16,084 nucleotides of DNA from JAQGMJ01 sp036271855 (GCA_036271855.1 DATAZV010000075.1:1-16084), one strand, 5' to 3'. Positions 1 to 7,515 are shown, counted from the stretch's first letter. Notes: generated from the letters alone by a model not told the origin. Numbers and translations: made by a program.

Positions 1-327
1 CGAGACGTGCCAGTGCACGATGCCCTGCGCGCGCAGCAGATCGGCCAACAGCGGCCCGAACTGCATATGCGGCCGGCCGTTGGCGTCGTTGAGTATGGCC
101 AACTGGTGCCAGGTATTGGCAACGCTTGCAGGCTGGCCGAAGGCCTTGAAAAAAGCTTCCTTGGCGGCAAAGCGCTTGGCGACATAGGCGGCGCGGCGCG
201 CCCCCGCGGGACAGGCGGCCTGCTCGGCGCTCGCCAGCACCTTGGCGCTGAAACGTTCACCATGCCGCCCGATGGCGCGGGCGATGCGGCCGATGGCGAC
301 GATGTCGGTGCCGATGCCGGCAATCAT
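1..327 (-). CDS. acpS: Holo-[acyl-carrier-protein] synthase, 3' end outside window
   Basis: AcpS transfers the 4'-phosphopantetheine arm of CoA to the conserved serine of acyl carrier protein, making ACP active. The visible 109 residues begin MIAGIGTDIV, the AcpS N-terminal motif with metal-binding Asp8, and contain FAAKEAFFKAFG with Glu57, matching the family's second metal/CoA residue. The family is usually about 120-130 residues, so only a short C-terminal piece and the stop codon are missing beyond position 1. The ATG at 325-327 is chosen because it puts Asp8 at the family position. The only nearby upstream ATG (345-347) is out of frame. The gene starts 22 bases after the pdxJ stop, so it is probably co-transcribed with pdxJ, a common arrangement in proteobacteria. 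Its substrate gene acpP lies at 13527-13763. Confidence 0.93.
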   Translation of the reverse strand, partial: MIAGIGTDIVAIGRIARAIGRHGERFSAKVLASAEQAACPAGARRAAYVAKRFAAKEAFFKAFGQPASVANTWHQLAILNDANGRPHMQFGPLLADLLRAQGIVHWHVS

Positions 328-349
328 TGCGGGCGCTTCCCGGCCATGC

Positions 350-1093
350 CTACTGCGCTTGCTCGCGCGCCGCCAGCATCAGCGCCTTCATGTCGGCGAT
401 GGTCTGGCGCCAGCCGCGGAACACCGCTTCGGCCACCAGCGCATGGCCGATGTTCAGTTCGCTGATGCCGGGCAGCGCGGCGATGCGCCCGGTATTGCCG
501 AAATGCAGGCCATGGCCGGCGTTTACCGTCAGGCCCAGCGCGCGGCCGTGGTCGACCCCGGTGACGATGCGCGCGAACTCCGCGTCGATCAGGGCATCGC
601 CCACCGCGTCGGCATAGTGCCCGGTGTGAATCTCGATCACCGGCGCCCCGACCGCCCTGGCCGCGTCGATCTGCTTCGGATCATGGGTGATGAAGAGGGA
701 CACCCGGATGCCGGCCTCGGTGAGCATTTGCACCGCGTCCTTCACGCGGTCGAGCTGCCCTGCCACCTCCAGCCCGCCCTCGGTGGTGAGTTCCTGGCGC
801 CGCTCCGGCACCAGGCAGACATCCTGCGGCTGCACTTTCACTGCGATGGCCAGCATTTCGGGAGTCAGGGCGCATTCCAGGTTCATCCGCGTCTTCAACA
901 GGCCGCGCAGATCGAATACGTCGCGGTCCTGGATGTGGCGCCGGTCTTCGCGCAAATGCAGGGTAATCAGGTCGGCGCCCGCGCCTTCGGCTAACAGGGC
1001 TGCCTTCACCGGGTCGGGATAGGACGTACCGCGCGCCTGGCGCAGGGTGGCGACGTGGTCGATGTTGACGCCCAGTTTGATGGCTTCGCTCAT
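350..1093 (-). CDS. pdxJ: Pyridoxine 5'-phosphate synthase
   Basis: PdxJ condenses 1-deoxyxylulose 5-phosphate with 3-amino-2-oxopropyl phosphate to make pyridoxine 5'-phosphate, the last ring-forming step of DXP-dependent vitamin B6 synthesis in the cytoplasm. The 247-residue protein has the family length and the TIM-barrel landmarks: LGVNIDHVATLRQARG at residues 7-22, HLREDRRHI at 46-54 (family active-site histidines at 46 and 53), Glu73 in NLEC, and VNAGHGLHFGN with His194. Its ATG overlaps the recO stop as ATGA (1090-1093), which indicates translational coupling. acpS follows after a 22-base gap. No residue expected for activity appears to be missing. Confidence 0.97.
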   Translation of the reverse strand: MSEAIKLGVNIDHVATLRQARGTSYPDPVKAALLAEGAGADLITLHLREDRRHIQDRDVFDLRGLLKTRMNLECALTPEMLAIAVKVQPQDVCLVPERRQELTTEGGLEVAGQLDRVKDAVQMLTEAGIRVSLFITHDPKQIDAARAVGAPVIEIHTGHYADAVGDALIDAEFARIVTGVDHGRALGLTVNAGHGLHFGNTGRIAALPGISELNIGHALVAEAVFRGWRQTIADMKALMLAAREQAQ

Positions 1094-1884
1094 AGCTGCT
1101 GCAGCTCGGTAAAAATCTGGCGCGTCGCCAGCGCGCGGCCGTTCAGTTGATGATTCAGGAGCTGGCGCATCAGCAGCTTGGCCTGGGTCGCCGTCTGCGC
1201 GCTCGAATAGGTGCCGCTGTCGAGATCGAGCAGCGTACGTCCGCTGATCTCGATTTCTGGATGCTCATGTGCCTCCAGCCGCCGCGCACCACGCTCGGGA
1301 TGATAGACATAGCGTCCCTCGGCGACGATGGCCGCGCCCTCGCCGGCTTCATGGGTCAGGTTCAGCGCATAGCCGATTTCGCGCAGCAGCTCGCGCTCGA
1401 AGCCGCGCAGCACCGTCGCTTCGTCGCGCCCGCTTTTTTGATCGGCCAGGCCGCGCAATGCATCCTCATAGCAATCAAACAGGCGCTCGTGGGCGTCGTC
1501 GCGCGCCAGCAGCTTGAGCAGCAACTCGTTCAGGTAAAAGCCGCAAAACAGGGCGTCGCCGGAAAGCCCCGGCAAGCCGCCCAGCCATTCGGCCTGGGTC
1601 AGCGAGCGCAAGTCGTTCTTGCCGGTCCAGGAAAAGGCCACCGGCTGGAACTGCATCAGCGCGCCGCGCAGCGCCGAGCCGGAACGCTTGGCGCCCTTGG
1701 CCACCATCGGCACCCGGCCGTGCTCGCGCGTATAGGTCTCGACGATCAGGCTGGTTTCGCTGTAGGGATAGGTGTGCAGGACGTAGCCGCGCTCGTGCTC
1801 GTGGCGGCGCAACGGCGCCCGGCTTTTTGCCGGCGGGCCGGCCATGCCGGCGGCGTCGAGATTGTTGGCTTCGGCCAGATCCAT
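1090..1884 (-). CDS. recO: DNA repair protein RecO
   Basis: RecO works with RecR (and RecF) to load RecA onto SSB-coated single-stranded DNA in gap repair, and it also anneals strands. The 264-residue protein shows the N-terminal OB-fold start at about residue 32 (RGYVLHTYPYSETSLIVE, then EHGRVPMVAKGAKR) and the helical C-terminal region (FYLNELLLKLLARDDAHERLF). No zinc-binding cysteine cluster is visible. The first 31 residues lie before the OB fold and resemble no domain. The start is therefore uncertain: ATG at 1882-1884 or ATG at 1843-1845 (residue 14), neither with a clear ribosome binding site. The gene is 130 bases downstream of era and overlaps pdxJ by ATGA. Confidence 0.92.
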   Translation of the reverse strand: MDLAEANNLDAAGMAGPPAKSRAPLRRHEHERGYVLHTYPYSETSLIVETYTREHGRVPMVAKGAKRSGSALRGALMQFQPVAFSWTGKNDLRSLTQAEWLGGLPGLSGDALFCGFYLNELLLKLLARDDAHERLFDCYEDALRGLADQKSGRDEATVLRGFERELLREIGYALNLTHEAGEGAAIVAEGRYVYHPERGARRLEAHEHPEIEISGRTLLDLDSGTYSSAQTATQAKLLMRQLLNHQLNGRALATRQIFTELQQL

Positions 1885-1960
1885 GGGGCCAATACTAACG
1901 GAAATGCCCTGAAAATGCCTCGATAGAAGCGTAGTGCAACACGCGCCTCAATCTGGAATC

Positions 1961-2026
1961 AGGGGGTCATTAAAGGGGGTAATTCACTACCGCTGAATCG
2001 GTAGCGCTGAACGGCTACTGGTAGCC
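1961..2026 (-). repeat. Cluster of short inverted and direct repeats after era
   Basis: This spacer segment, which runs into the last codons of era, holds several small symmetries. AGGGGGT occurs at 1961-1967 and again at 1974-1980 (13-base period). CTACCG (1987-1992) pairs with CGGTAG (1999-2004) across six bases. GTAGC (2001-2005) can alternatively pair with GCTAC (2014-2018). GGCTAC (2013-2018) pairs with GTAGCC (2021-2026). The hairpins are mutually exclusive in part. No run of T follows on the transcript strand, so this is not a standard terminator. It may be a degenerate REP-like element or an RNA structure that sets the era-recO expression ratio; neither is shown. Confidence 0.5.
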
Positions 2027-2926
2027 CAGGCTGCGCAGCATGGCAGTGCTGTCGGCCCAGCCGCCCTTCACCTTGACCCAGAGTTCGAGGTAGACCTTGC
2101 CGCCGAACATCTGCTCCATGTCCTGGCGCGCTTCGGTGCCGATGCGCTTCATCTTGTCGCCGCCGGCGCCGACCAGGATCGCCTTGTGCCCGGGCCGGTC
2201 CACCAGGATGGTGGCGTAGATCCGCCGCAGATTGCCTTCCTGCTCGAACTTGTCGATCATCACTTCGCTGCCGTAGGGGATTTCCTCCCCCGACAGGCGG
2301 AACACCTTTTCGCGGATCATCTCGGCGGCGAGAAAGCGTTCGGGCCGGTCGGTGAGCGTATCGGCCTCGTACATCGGCACGCCCTCGGGCAAATGCTCGG
2401 CCAGGGCGGCCAGCAGCCCGTCTTCGTTCTTGCCGGTCTTGGCGGACACCGGCACGATGGCGGCGAAATGCGCGATCTGGGCGGCGCGCTCGGCGACGAT
2501 CAGCAGGTTGTTCTGGTTTTTCGCCTGGTCCGACTTGTTGATCGCCAGCACCGCCGGGTGGCCTTGCGGCAGCAGCGCGATCACCGCCTCGTCTTCGGCG
2601 CGCAGGCCGTTGCCGTCGACCACCACCATCGCGACGTCGGCGGAAGCCAGGGCGTCGGTGACGGCGCGGTTCATCGCCTTGTTCAGCCCGCTGCGGTGCT
2701 TGGTCTGGAAACCGGGGGTGTCTAGGAACACATACTGCGCGTTGTCGTCGGTGCGCACACCGAGGATGCGGTGGCGCGTGGTCTGCGCCTTGCGCGAAGT
2801 GATCGAGAGCTTGGCGCCGACCAGGCGGTTGAGCAGGGTCGACTTGCCGACGTTCGGACGCCCGGCGATGGCGATGGTGCCGGTACGCATGGTCGGGAGG
2901 CTGGCGGGCGCGAGGCCGTCGGACAC
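2015..2926 (-). CDS. era: GTPase Era
   Basis: Era is an essential GTPase that binds the 3' end of 16S rRNA and assists 30S ribosome maturation at the inner face of the membrane. All GTPase motifs are present: G1 GRPNVGKS (22-29), switch I QTTRHRI (48-54), G3 DTPGF (69-73), G4 NKSD (130-133) and G5 VSAKTG (160-165). A C-terminal KH domain carries the loop VGAGGDKMKRIG before the EARQDMEQMFGGKVYLELWVKV core. At 303 residues it has family length. The start is GTG at 2924-2926, sharing one base with the rnc TAG. It is favoured over the ATG at 2888-2890 because AAGGGAA lies about 10 bases upstream, while the ATG has no binding site. Coupling to rnc is likely. Confidence 0.96.
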   Translation of the reverse strand: MSDGLAPASLPTMRTGTIAIAGRPNVGKSTLLNRLVGAKLSITSRKAQTTRHRILGVRTDDNAQYVFLDTPGFQTKHRSGLNKAMNRAVTDALASADVAMVVVDGNGLRAEDEAVIALLPQGHPAVLAINKSDQAKNQNNLLIVAERAAQIAHFAAIVPVSAKTGKNEDGLLAALAEHLPEGVPMYEADTLTDRPERFLAAEMIREKVFRLSGEEIPYGSEVMIDKFEQEGNLRRIYATILVDRPGHKAILVGAGGDKMKRIGTEARQDMEQMFGGKVYLELWVKVKGGWADSTAMLRSLGYQ

Positions 2927-4026
2927 TAGCGCGAGCTTCCCTTGGCCGGCAGTTTGACCACCGGGGCGGCGGCGGGAGCGGTGCCGCCAGCCGCCGGTGC
3001 CGGGGCAGCATTGCTGTCTGCGGCCGGCGTGGTTTCCTTCATTTCCTTCGTTTCGCGCGCGCCCTCCTTCGCGACTTCCTTGGGCGTTGCCTCGCGGGCG
3101 TCCTTGGCGGTTTCCTTGACCGGCTCTTTTGCGCTTTCGCGTTCGGTTTCGCGCGCCTGGTCCTTCACCAGTTCCAGGCGTACGCGGCGCCCTTCCTCAC
3201 GCGGCTCTTCCTCGCGCGCGGATTCCTTGGCGTCTTTGGCTTCCTTCGCCTCTTTGGCCTCTTTGGTTTCCTTGACTTCCTTGGCCTGCGCCTCGCGCGC
3301 TTCCTTGACGGCTTCGGGCACCGCGTCCTTGCGGGCGCGCTTGGTCTTTTTCGGCGCTTCCTTGGGCGCCAGTTCCAGCGCCTTCTTGGCGGCCGCCTGC
3401 TCGGCGGCGCGGCGGCTGGCGCCGGCGCCGGTGACGCGGATCTCCAGTTTCGGGATCAGGCACTCGACTTCGAATTCCTGGTTGTGGGCGGCGCCGTGGG
3501 TGGCGACCACGTTGTAGGTCGGCAGCGCGATCTTGCGGCCCTGCAGGTATTCCTGCAGCAGGGTCTTGGCGTCCTTGCCGAGGGTCTGCGGATCCACCGT
3601 TTCCATGATCGGGTGGTACAGCTTGGCGATGGTGAGCCTGGCGCGCTCGAAGCCGCCGTCGAGGAAAATCGCGCCGAACAGCGCTTCCATGGTGTCGGCC
3701 AGGATCGACGGCCGGCGGAAACCGCCGCTTTTCAGCTCCCCCTCGCCCAGGCGCAGGTATTGCGCCAGCTCGATGCGCTGCGCCACTTCATAGAGGGTCT
3801 GCTGCTTGACCAGGTTGGAGCGCAGGCGCGACAGGTCGCCCTCGTCGAGCTTGGTGTAGCGCTCGAACAGCAGGTGGGCGATGGCGCAATTGAGGACCGA
3901 ATCGCCGAGGAACTCGAGCCGCTCGTTGTGCGGCGCGCTGTGGCTGCGATGGGTCAGCGCCTGTTGCAGGAGCTTTACGGCGCTGAACTTGTAGCCAAGC
4001 CGCGTTTCGAGTCCGGGCAAATCCAT
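2926..4026 (-). CDS. rnc: Ribonuclease III with long charged C-terminal tail
   Basis: RNase III cleaves double-stranded RNA, separating the pre-rRNAs and processing mRNAs and antisense duplexes. The catalytic domain has the signature ERLEFLGDSVL (35-45) with Glu38 and Asp42, and DTMEALFGAIFLDGG with Asp111 and Glu114, the four metal ligands. A dsRNA-binding domain spans about 152-220 (DAKTLLQEYLQ through AAEQAAAKKALELAP). The protein should end near residue 225 (E. coli RNase III has 226 residues). Instead it runs to 366 with a Lys/Glu/Ala-rich tail, including the near-repeat KETKEAKEAKEAKDAKE at 252-268, then an Ala/Pro-rich end. The ATG has AAGGAT eight bases upstream. The stop overlaps the era start by one base. 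Confidence 0.96.
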   Translation of the reverse strand: MDLPGLETRLGYKFSAVKLLQQALTHRSHSAPHNERLEFLGDSVLNCAIAHLLFERYTKLDEGDLSRLRSNLVKQQTLYEVAQRIELAQYLRLGEGELKSGGFRRPSILADTMEALFGAIFLDGGFERARLTIAKLYHPIMETVDPQTLGKDAKTLLQEYLQGRKIALPTYNVVATHGAAHNQEFEVECLIPKLEIRVTGAGASRRAAEQAAAKKALELAPKEAPKKTKRARKDAVPEAVKEAREAQAKEVKETKEAKEAKEAKDAKESAREEEPREEGRRVRLELVKDQARETERESAKEPVKETAKDAREATPKEVAKEGARETKEMKETTPAADSNAAPAPAAGGTAPAAAPVVKLPAKGSSR

Positions 4027-4046
4027 GCCGGGTGATCCTTAGCGGA

Positions 4047-4173
4047 GTGTCGAAAAATGCCGGAATCGGCGGGATACGAATTTCAAAATGCTACCGCGGC
4101 CTTTCTGTTTCAGGCCCCGGCGCGCCGGTGCACCGGGGATAAGCACGGAGGGATGCCGCCCCTCCGCCGACAC
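4047..4173 (-). promoter_or_regulatory. Structured leader of rnc (stacked hairpins)
   Basis: The 149-base spacer between the DUF4845 gene and rnc holds three short inverted repeats: CGGAGGG (4146-4152) with CCCTCCG (4160-4166), CCCCGG (4115-4120) with CCGGGG (4133-4138) around a GGTGCACC palindrome, and GGCC (4098-4101) with GGCC (4113-4116). The outer pair GTGTCG (4047-4052) and CGACAC (4168-4173) could close the whole segment. No T-run follows on the transcript strand, so a terminator is unlikely. In E. coli, RNase III cuts a stem in its own leader and lowers its own mRNA. A similar role here is inference only. Confidence 0.4.
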
Positions 4174-4175
4174 GC

Positions 4176-4541
4176 TTACATGTTGTTGGTGTCGGCTGCA
4201 AACTCGATCAGGATGCTGACGTTGGCAAACAGCGGAATCTTCTTGTCGTAGTGGAAGCCGACCACGATGTCGTTGCCTTCCTTGGTGATGTCCAGGTCCT
4301 TGCCCGAGATCACCGAGATGCTGTTGATGTCGGCATTGCGCTGGAATGCCTTCTGGATGTCGATCACCGTCTTGGCGCCGCTGTCCTTGGTCGCCTGCAG
4401 GGATTTCTTGATGGTGCCGTATTCCATATAGGCCGGCGTCACCTTCATCGCCAGCACCGCGACCAGCACGATGGCGGCGCAAATCAGCAGGATCCCCAGG
4501 ATGCTTACGCCACGCTGGCGCGGGAAATAAGTCTTCAACAT
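4176..4541 (-). CDS. DUF4845 family single-pass membrane protein
   Basis: This small protein of unknown function is typical of the lepB-rnc interval in betaproteobacteria. The chosen start (ATG 4539-4541) gives 121 residues and is supported by AGGGG about nine bases upstream. An upstream in-frame start exists but has no such support and would add 20 unconvincing residues. The N-terminus reads MLKTYFPRQRG, then a hydrophobic segment at about 12-32 (VSILGILLICAAIVLVAVLA), then a soluble domain that should lie outside the inner membrane. The basic-glycine-hydrophobic N-terminus resembles a type IV prepilin leader, but the Glu at +5 of pilins is absent. It starts 43 bases after the lepB stop, so it probably belongs to the same operon. 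Function is not known. Confidence 0.85.
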   Translation of the reverse strand: MLKTYFPRQRGVSILGILLICAAIVLVAVLAMKVTPAYMEYGTIKKSLQATKDSGAKTVIDIQKAFQRNADINSISVISGKDLDITKEGNDIVVGFHYDKKIPLFANVSILIEFAADTNNM

Positions 4542-4584
4542 GTTCAAGCCCCTTTTTGTTCGCGCAACGCAATAAACAAGAAAA

Positions 4585-5517
4585 TCAGTCGAAACCGCCA
4601 ATTCGCGACAATTCCGGCCCGCCGTTCCAGCTCATCCAGATGCCGAATGCACGGCCGACGATGTTTTCGTCCGGCACGAAGCCCCAGAAACGGCTGTCCA
4701 GGCTGTTGTCGCGGTTGTCGCCCATCATGAAATAGTACCCCTGCGGCACTGTGCACTCCACTCCGGCGGTATTGTAGAGGCAATTCTCGAAATACGGGAA
4801 CCGGACGATCGGGTTGATCAGCAAATCCCGTTCATCATCATTGAGCATCTTGTGCGGCCGGCCGTCGAGGGTCTCGATGAACTGCTTGGAATAGGCGGCG
4901 CGCTCCTTGTGCAGGTAATCGCTGGTCGCCACCGTCGGCACGGCTACGCCGTTTATGGTCAACCTCTTGTTTCTATAGGATATTTTATCGCCCGGAATGC
5001 CGATTACCCGCTTGATATAGTCGTAATTGGGCTCGACCGGATAGCGGAACACCATGACGTCGCCGCGCTTCGGATGGCCGACTTCGATGATTTTCTTGTT
5101 GATCACCGGCAGGCGGATGCCGTAACTGAACTTGTTGACCAGGATGAAATCGCCGATCAACAACGTCGGGATCATCGAGCCGGAAGGAATCTTGAAGGGC
5201 TCGACCACGAAGGAGCGCAGCCCGAACACCACCGCAATCACCGGAAAAAAGCTGGCCGGGAACTCCAGCCAGCCAGGCGCGGTACGGGTTTTCTGGTCCA
5301 GGCGCTCGATTTCGGCGTCGCGGTCGCCGGGCTTGAACGCCTCCGGGCTGGCGGCGATGCGCGCATCCAGGGCACGCACCTCGGCGTCGAAGGCGGCCTG
5401 GCGGCGCTTCTTGAAATAGAACACGTCGGCGAACCAGAAGAATCCGGTAAACACCGTCAGGATGAACAGGATCAGGGCGAAATTGAGCCCGAGGGAGTCG
5501 AGGGTGCCGCCTTCCAT
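4585..5517 (-). CDS. lepB: Signal peptidase I
   Basis: LepB removes Sec and Tat signal peptides from exported preproteins at the outer face of the inner membrane, using a Ser/Lys dyad. The 310-residue protein has a first membrane span at about 11-33, a charged cytoplasmic loop (36-80) and a second span at about 84-103. The catalytic box PSGSMIPTL follows with Ser114, then YIKRVIGIPGD with Lys169 and GDNRDNSLDSRFWG at 266-279. The insert with Cys246 and Cys255 resembles the region that carries a disulfide in E. coli LepB. The ATG at 5515-5517 has only a weak binding site. It lies 78 bases after lepA, the conserved lepA-lepB pairing. It would process the signal peptides of the DegP and RseB proteins encoded here. 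Confidence 0.97.
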   Translation of the reverse strand: MEGGTLDSLGLNFALILFILTVFTGFFWFADVFYFKKRRQAAFDAEVRALDARIAASPEAFKPGDRDAEIERLDQKTRTAPGWLEFPASFFPVIAVVFGLRSFVVEPFKIPSGSMIPTLLIGDFILVNKFSYGIRLPVINKKIIEVGHPKRGDVMVFRYPVEPNYDYIKRVIGIPGDKISYRNKRLTINGVAVPTVATSDYLHKERAAYSKQFIETLDGRPHKMLNDDERDLLINPIVRFPYFENCLYNTAGVECTVPQGYYFMMGDNRDNSLDSRFWGFVPDENIVGRAFGIWMSWNGGPELSRIGGFD

Positions 5518-5595
5518 ATGATTAACCAGCCCTTGAATGTCGATTGACGGGCGCTGTCTTCAAGCGAAGCGCGCCGCGCGTGTGCCTACCCTGGC

Positions 5596-7386
5596 TCATC
5601 CGTCCACCTGCAGGATGGCGAGGAAGGCTTCCTGGGGAATTTCCACCGTTCCCACCTGCTTCATGCGTTTCTTGCCGGCTTTCTGTTTTTCCAGCAGCTT
5701 TTTCTTGCGCGAGATGTCGCCGCCGTAGCACTTGGCAATCACGTTCTTGCGCAGCGCCTTCACATTCTCGCGCGAGATGATGTTGGCGCCGATGGCCGCC
5801 TGGATCGCCACGTCGAACATCTGGCGCGGAATCAGCTCGCGCATTTTCGACACCAGCTCGCGGCCGCGATACTGGCTGTTGGCGCGGTGCACGATGATCG
5901 ACAGCGCATCGACCTTTTCGGTGTTGATCAGCACGTCGACCTTGACCACGTCCGAGGCCCGGTATTCCTTGAACTCGTAGTCCATCGAGGCATAGCCGCG
6001 CGAGGCCGACTTCATCTTGTCGAAAAAGTCGAGCACGATTTCGTTCAGCGGCAGCTCATAGGTGAGCTGCACCTGGTGGCCGTGGTAGGCCATGTCGATC
6101 TGCTGGCCGCGCTTGTTGGTGCACAGCGTCATGATGGCGCCGACGTATTCCTGCGGCAGGAATATCTTCACCGTCATGATCGGTTCGCGGATGGTCTCGA
6201 TCTTGCCGGGATCGGGCAACTTGTCCGGATTGTCGATGCGGATGGTTTCGCCGTTGCGCAAGGTAACCTCGTAGACCACCGAAGGCGCGGTGGTGATGAG
6301 GTCCATGTCGAACTCGCGCTCCAGGCGCTCCTGCACGATGTCCATGTGCAGCAGGCCCAGGAAGCCGCAGCGGAAGCCAAAGCCCAGTGCCTGTGAAACC
6401 TCGGGCTGGAATTGCAGCGAGGCGTCGTTGAGCTGGAGCTTTTCCAGGGATTCGCGCAACTGCTCGTACTGGTTCGATTCGACCGGGAACAGGCCGGCGA
6501 ATACCTGCGGCTGGATTTCCTTGAAACCGGGCAGCGCCGCGTCGGCCGGACGGTCGGCCAGCGTCACGGTGTCGCCGACCTTGGCGGCCTTCAGTTCCTT
6601 GATGCCGGAGATGACAAAGCCCACCTCGCCTGCAGAGAGGCTCTGGCGTTGCAGCGACTTCGGGGTGAATACGCCGACCTGCTCGCACAGCACTTGCGCG
6701 CCGGTGGCCATCAGGCGGATGCGGTCCTTCGGCTTGAGTGAACCCTCGAATACGCGCACCAGCATCACCACGCCGACATAGTTGTCGAACCAGGAGTCGA
6801 TGATCAGCGCCTTCAGTGGTGCGGCGCGGTCGCCCTTGGGCGGCGGCACGCGGGCGATCATGGTCTCGATGACGTCGATCACGCCTTCGCCGGTCTTGGC
6901 GCTGCAGCGCACCGCGTCGTGGGCGCCGATGCCGATCACGTCTTCGATCTCGGTGATGGCATTTTCCGGATCGGCCGAAGGCAGGTCGATCTTGTTGAGC
7001 ACCGGCACCACTTCGACGTTCAGATCCAGCGCGGTGTAGCAATTGGCCACGGTCTGCGCTTCGACGCCCTGGGAAGCGTCGACCACCAGCAGCGCGCCCT
7101 CGCAGGCGGACAGCGAGCGGCTCACTTCATAGGAAAAGTCGACGTGACCGGGGGTGTCGATCAGGTTGAGCTGGTAGAGCTGGCCGTCGCGCGCCTTGTA
7201 CTCGAGGGCGGCGGTCTGCGCCTTGATGGTGATGCCCCGTTCCTTCTCCAGATCCATGGAGTCGAGCACCTGGGCCTCCATTTCGCGGTCGGAAAGGCCG
7301 CCGCAGAGCTGGATGATGCGGTCGGCCAGGGTCGACTTGCCGTGGTCGATGTGGGCAATGATGGAAAAATTGCGAATCTGCTGCAT
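5596..7386 (-). CDS. lepA: Elongation factor 4 (LepA), ribosome-associated GTPase
   Basis: LepA/EF4 is a translational GTPase that binds ribosomes. Back-translocation activity and a role in initiation and 30S assembly have been proposed for the family. The 596-residue length is normal (E. coli 599). Seen in order: P-loop AHIDHGKST (11-19), switch I ERGITIKAQ (49-57), DTPGHVDF (77-84), NKID (131-134), the EF-Tu-like domain 2 after about 185, elongation-factor domains III and V, and the EF4-specific C-terminus with YGGDISRKKKLLEKQ. The ATG at 7384-7386 has a short AAGG just upstream. A strong terminator for the preceding unit ends about 95 bases before it, so lepA is probably the first gene of the lepA-lepB-DUF4845-rnc-era-recO-pdxJ-acpS unit. 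Confidence 0.98.
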   Translation of the reverse strand: MQQIRNFSIIAHIDHGKSTLADRIIQLCGGLSDREMEAQVLDSMDLEKERGITIKAQTAALEYKARDGQLYQLNLIDTPGHVDFSYEVSRSLSACEGALLVVDASQGVEAQTVANCYTALDLNVEVVPVLNKIDLPSADPENAITEIEDVIGIGAHDAVRCSAKTGEGVIDVIETMIARVPPPKGDRAAPLKALIIDSWFDNYVGVVMLVRVFEGSLKPKDRIRLMATGAQVLCEQVGVFTPKSLQRQSLSAGEVGFVISGIKELKAAKVGDTVTLADRPADAALPGFKEIQPQVFAGLFPVESNQYEQLRESLEKLQLNDASLQFQPEVSQALGFGFRCGFLGLLHMDIVQERLEREFDMDLITTAPSVVYEVTLRNGETIRIDNPDKLPDPGKIETIREPIMTVKIFLPQEYVGAIMTLCTNKRGQQIDMAYHGHQVQLTYELPLNEIVLDFFDKMKSASRGYASMDYEFKEYRASDVVKVDVLINTEKVDALSIIVHRANSQYRGRELVSKMRELIPRQMFDVAIQAAIGANIISRENVKALRKNVIAKCYGGDISRKKKLLEKQKAGKKRMKQVGTVEIPQEAFLAILQVDG

Positions 7387-7480
7387 GGGCCTTACGCGCG
7401 CCGCGCCCGATCTTTAAGGTTCTTATCTGTCACACCGAAACCGACACCGTCACCGGGCCGGCCGCCAGCGGAGTCCTGGC
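7387..7480 (-). promoter_or_regulatory. Probable promoter region of the lepA operon
   Basis: These 94 bases separate the upstream terminator from the lepA start, so a promoter is expected here by position. An AT-richer patch on the transcript strand (GACAGATAAGAACCTTAAAG, about 7411-7430) could hold a -10 element, and TTTCGG lies 17 bases before TTAAAG. Neither hexamer matches the sigma-70 consensus well, so I do not claim a specific promoter. Confidence 0.3.
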
Positions 7481-7515
7481 GAAAAAGAAACAAGGGCGCG
7501 TTTCGTACGCGCCCT
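7481..7515 (-). terminator. Rho-independent terminator after degP
   Basis: On the transcript strand an eight-base stem AGGGCGCG/CGCGCCCT (arms 7508-7515 and 7493-7500) closes a seven-base loop (7501-7507). It is followed at once by a T-rich run, TTGTTTCTTTTTC (7493 down to 7481). This is a textbook intrinsic terminator located about 78 bases after the degP stop. It separates the sigma-E block from the lepA operon. Confidence 0.85.

Noticed and set aside
1959..3011. A 350-codon minus-strand frame overlapping era and the end of rnc
   Set aside because: It is an Arg/Pro-rich out-of-frame reading of era. The era frame itself has all the GTPase motifs.
3223..3315. Periodic repeat that might be taken for a CRISPR or tandem array
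   Set aside because: The units are short nine-base codon repeats with no spacers of constant length, and they lie within the rnc coding frame.
2942..3517. A Ser/Ala-rich plus-strand frame opposite the RNase III tail, resembling a secreted low-complexity protein
   Set aside because: It mirrors the Lys/Glu/Ala repeat of the rnc tail read backwards. The rnc frame is continuous with the catalytic domain.
4115..4166. Hairpins before rnc as an intrinsic terminator
   Set aside because: The stems are GC-rich, but no T-run follows on the transcript strand, so they are described as leader structure instead.
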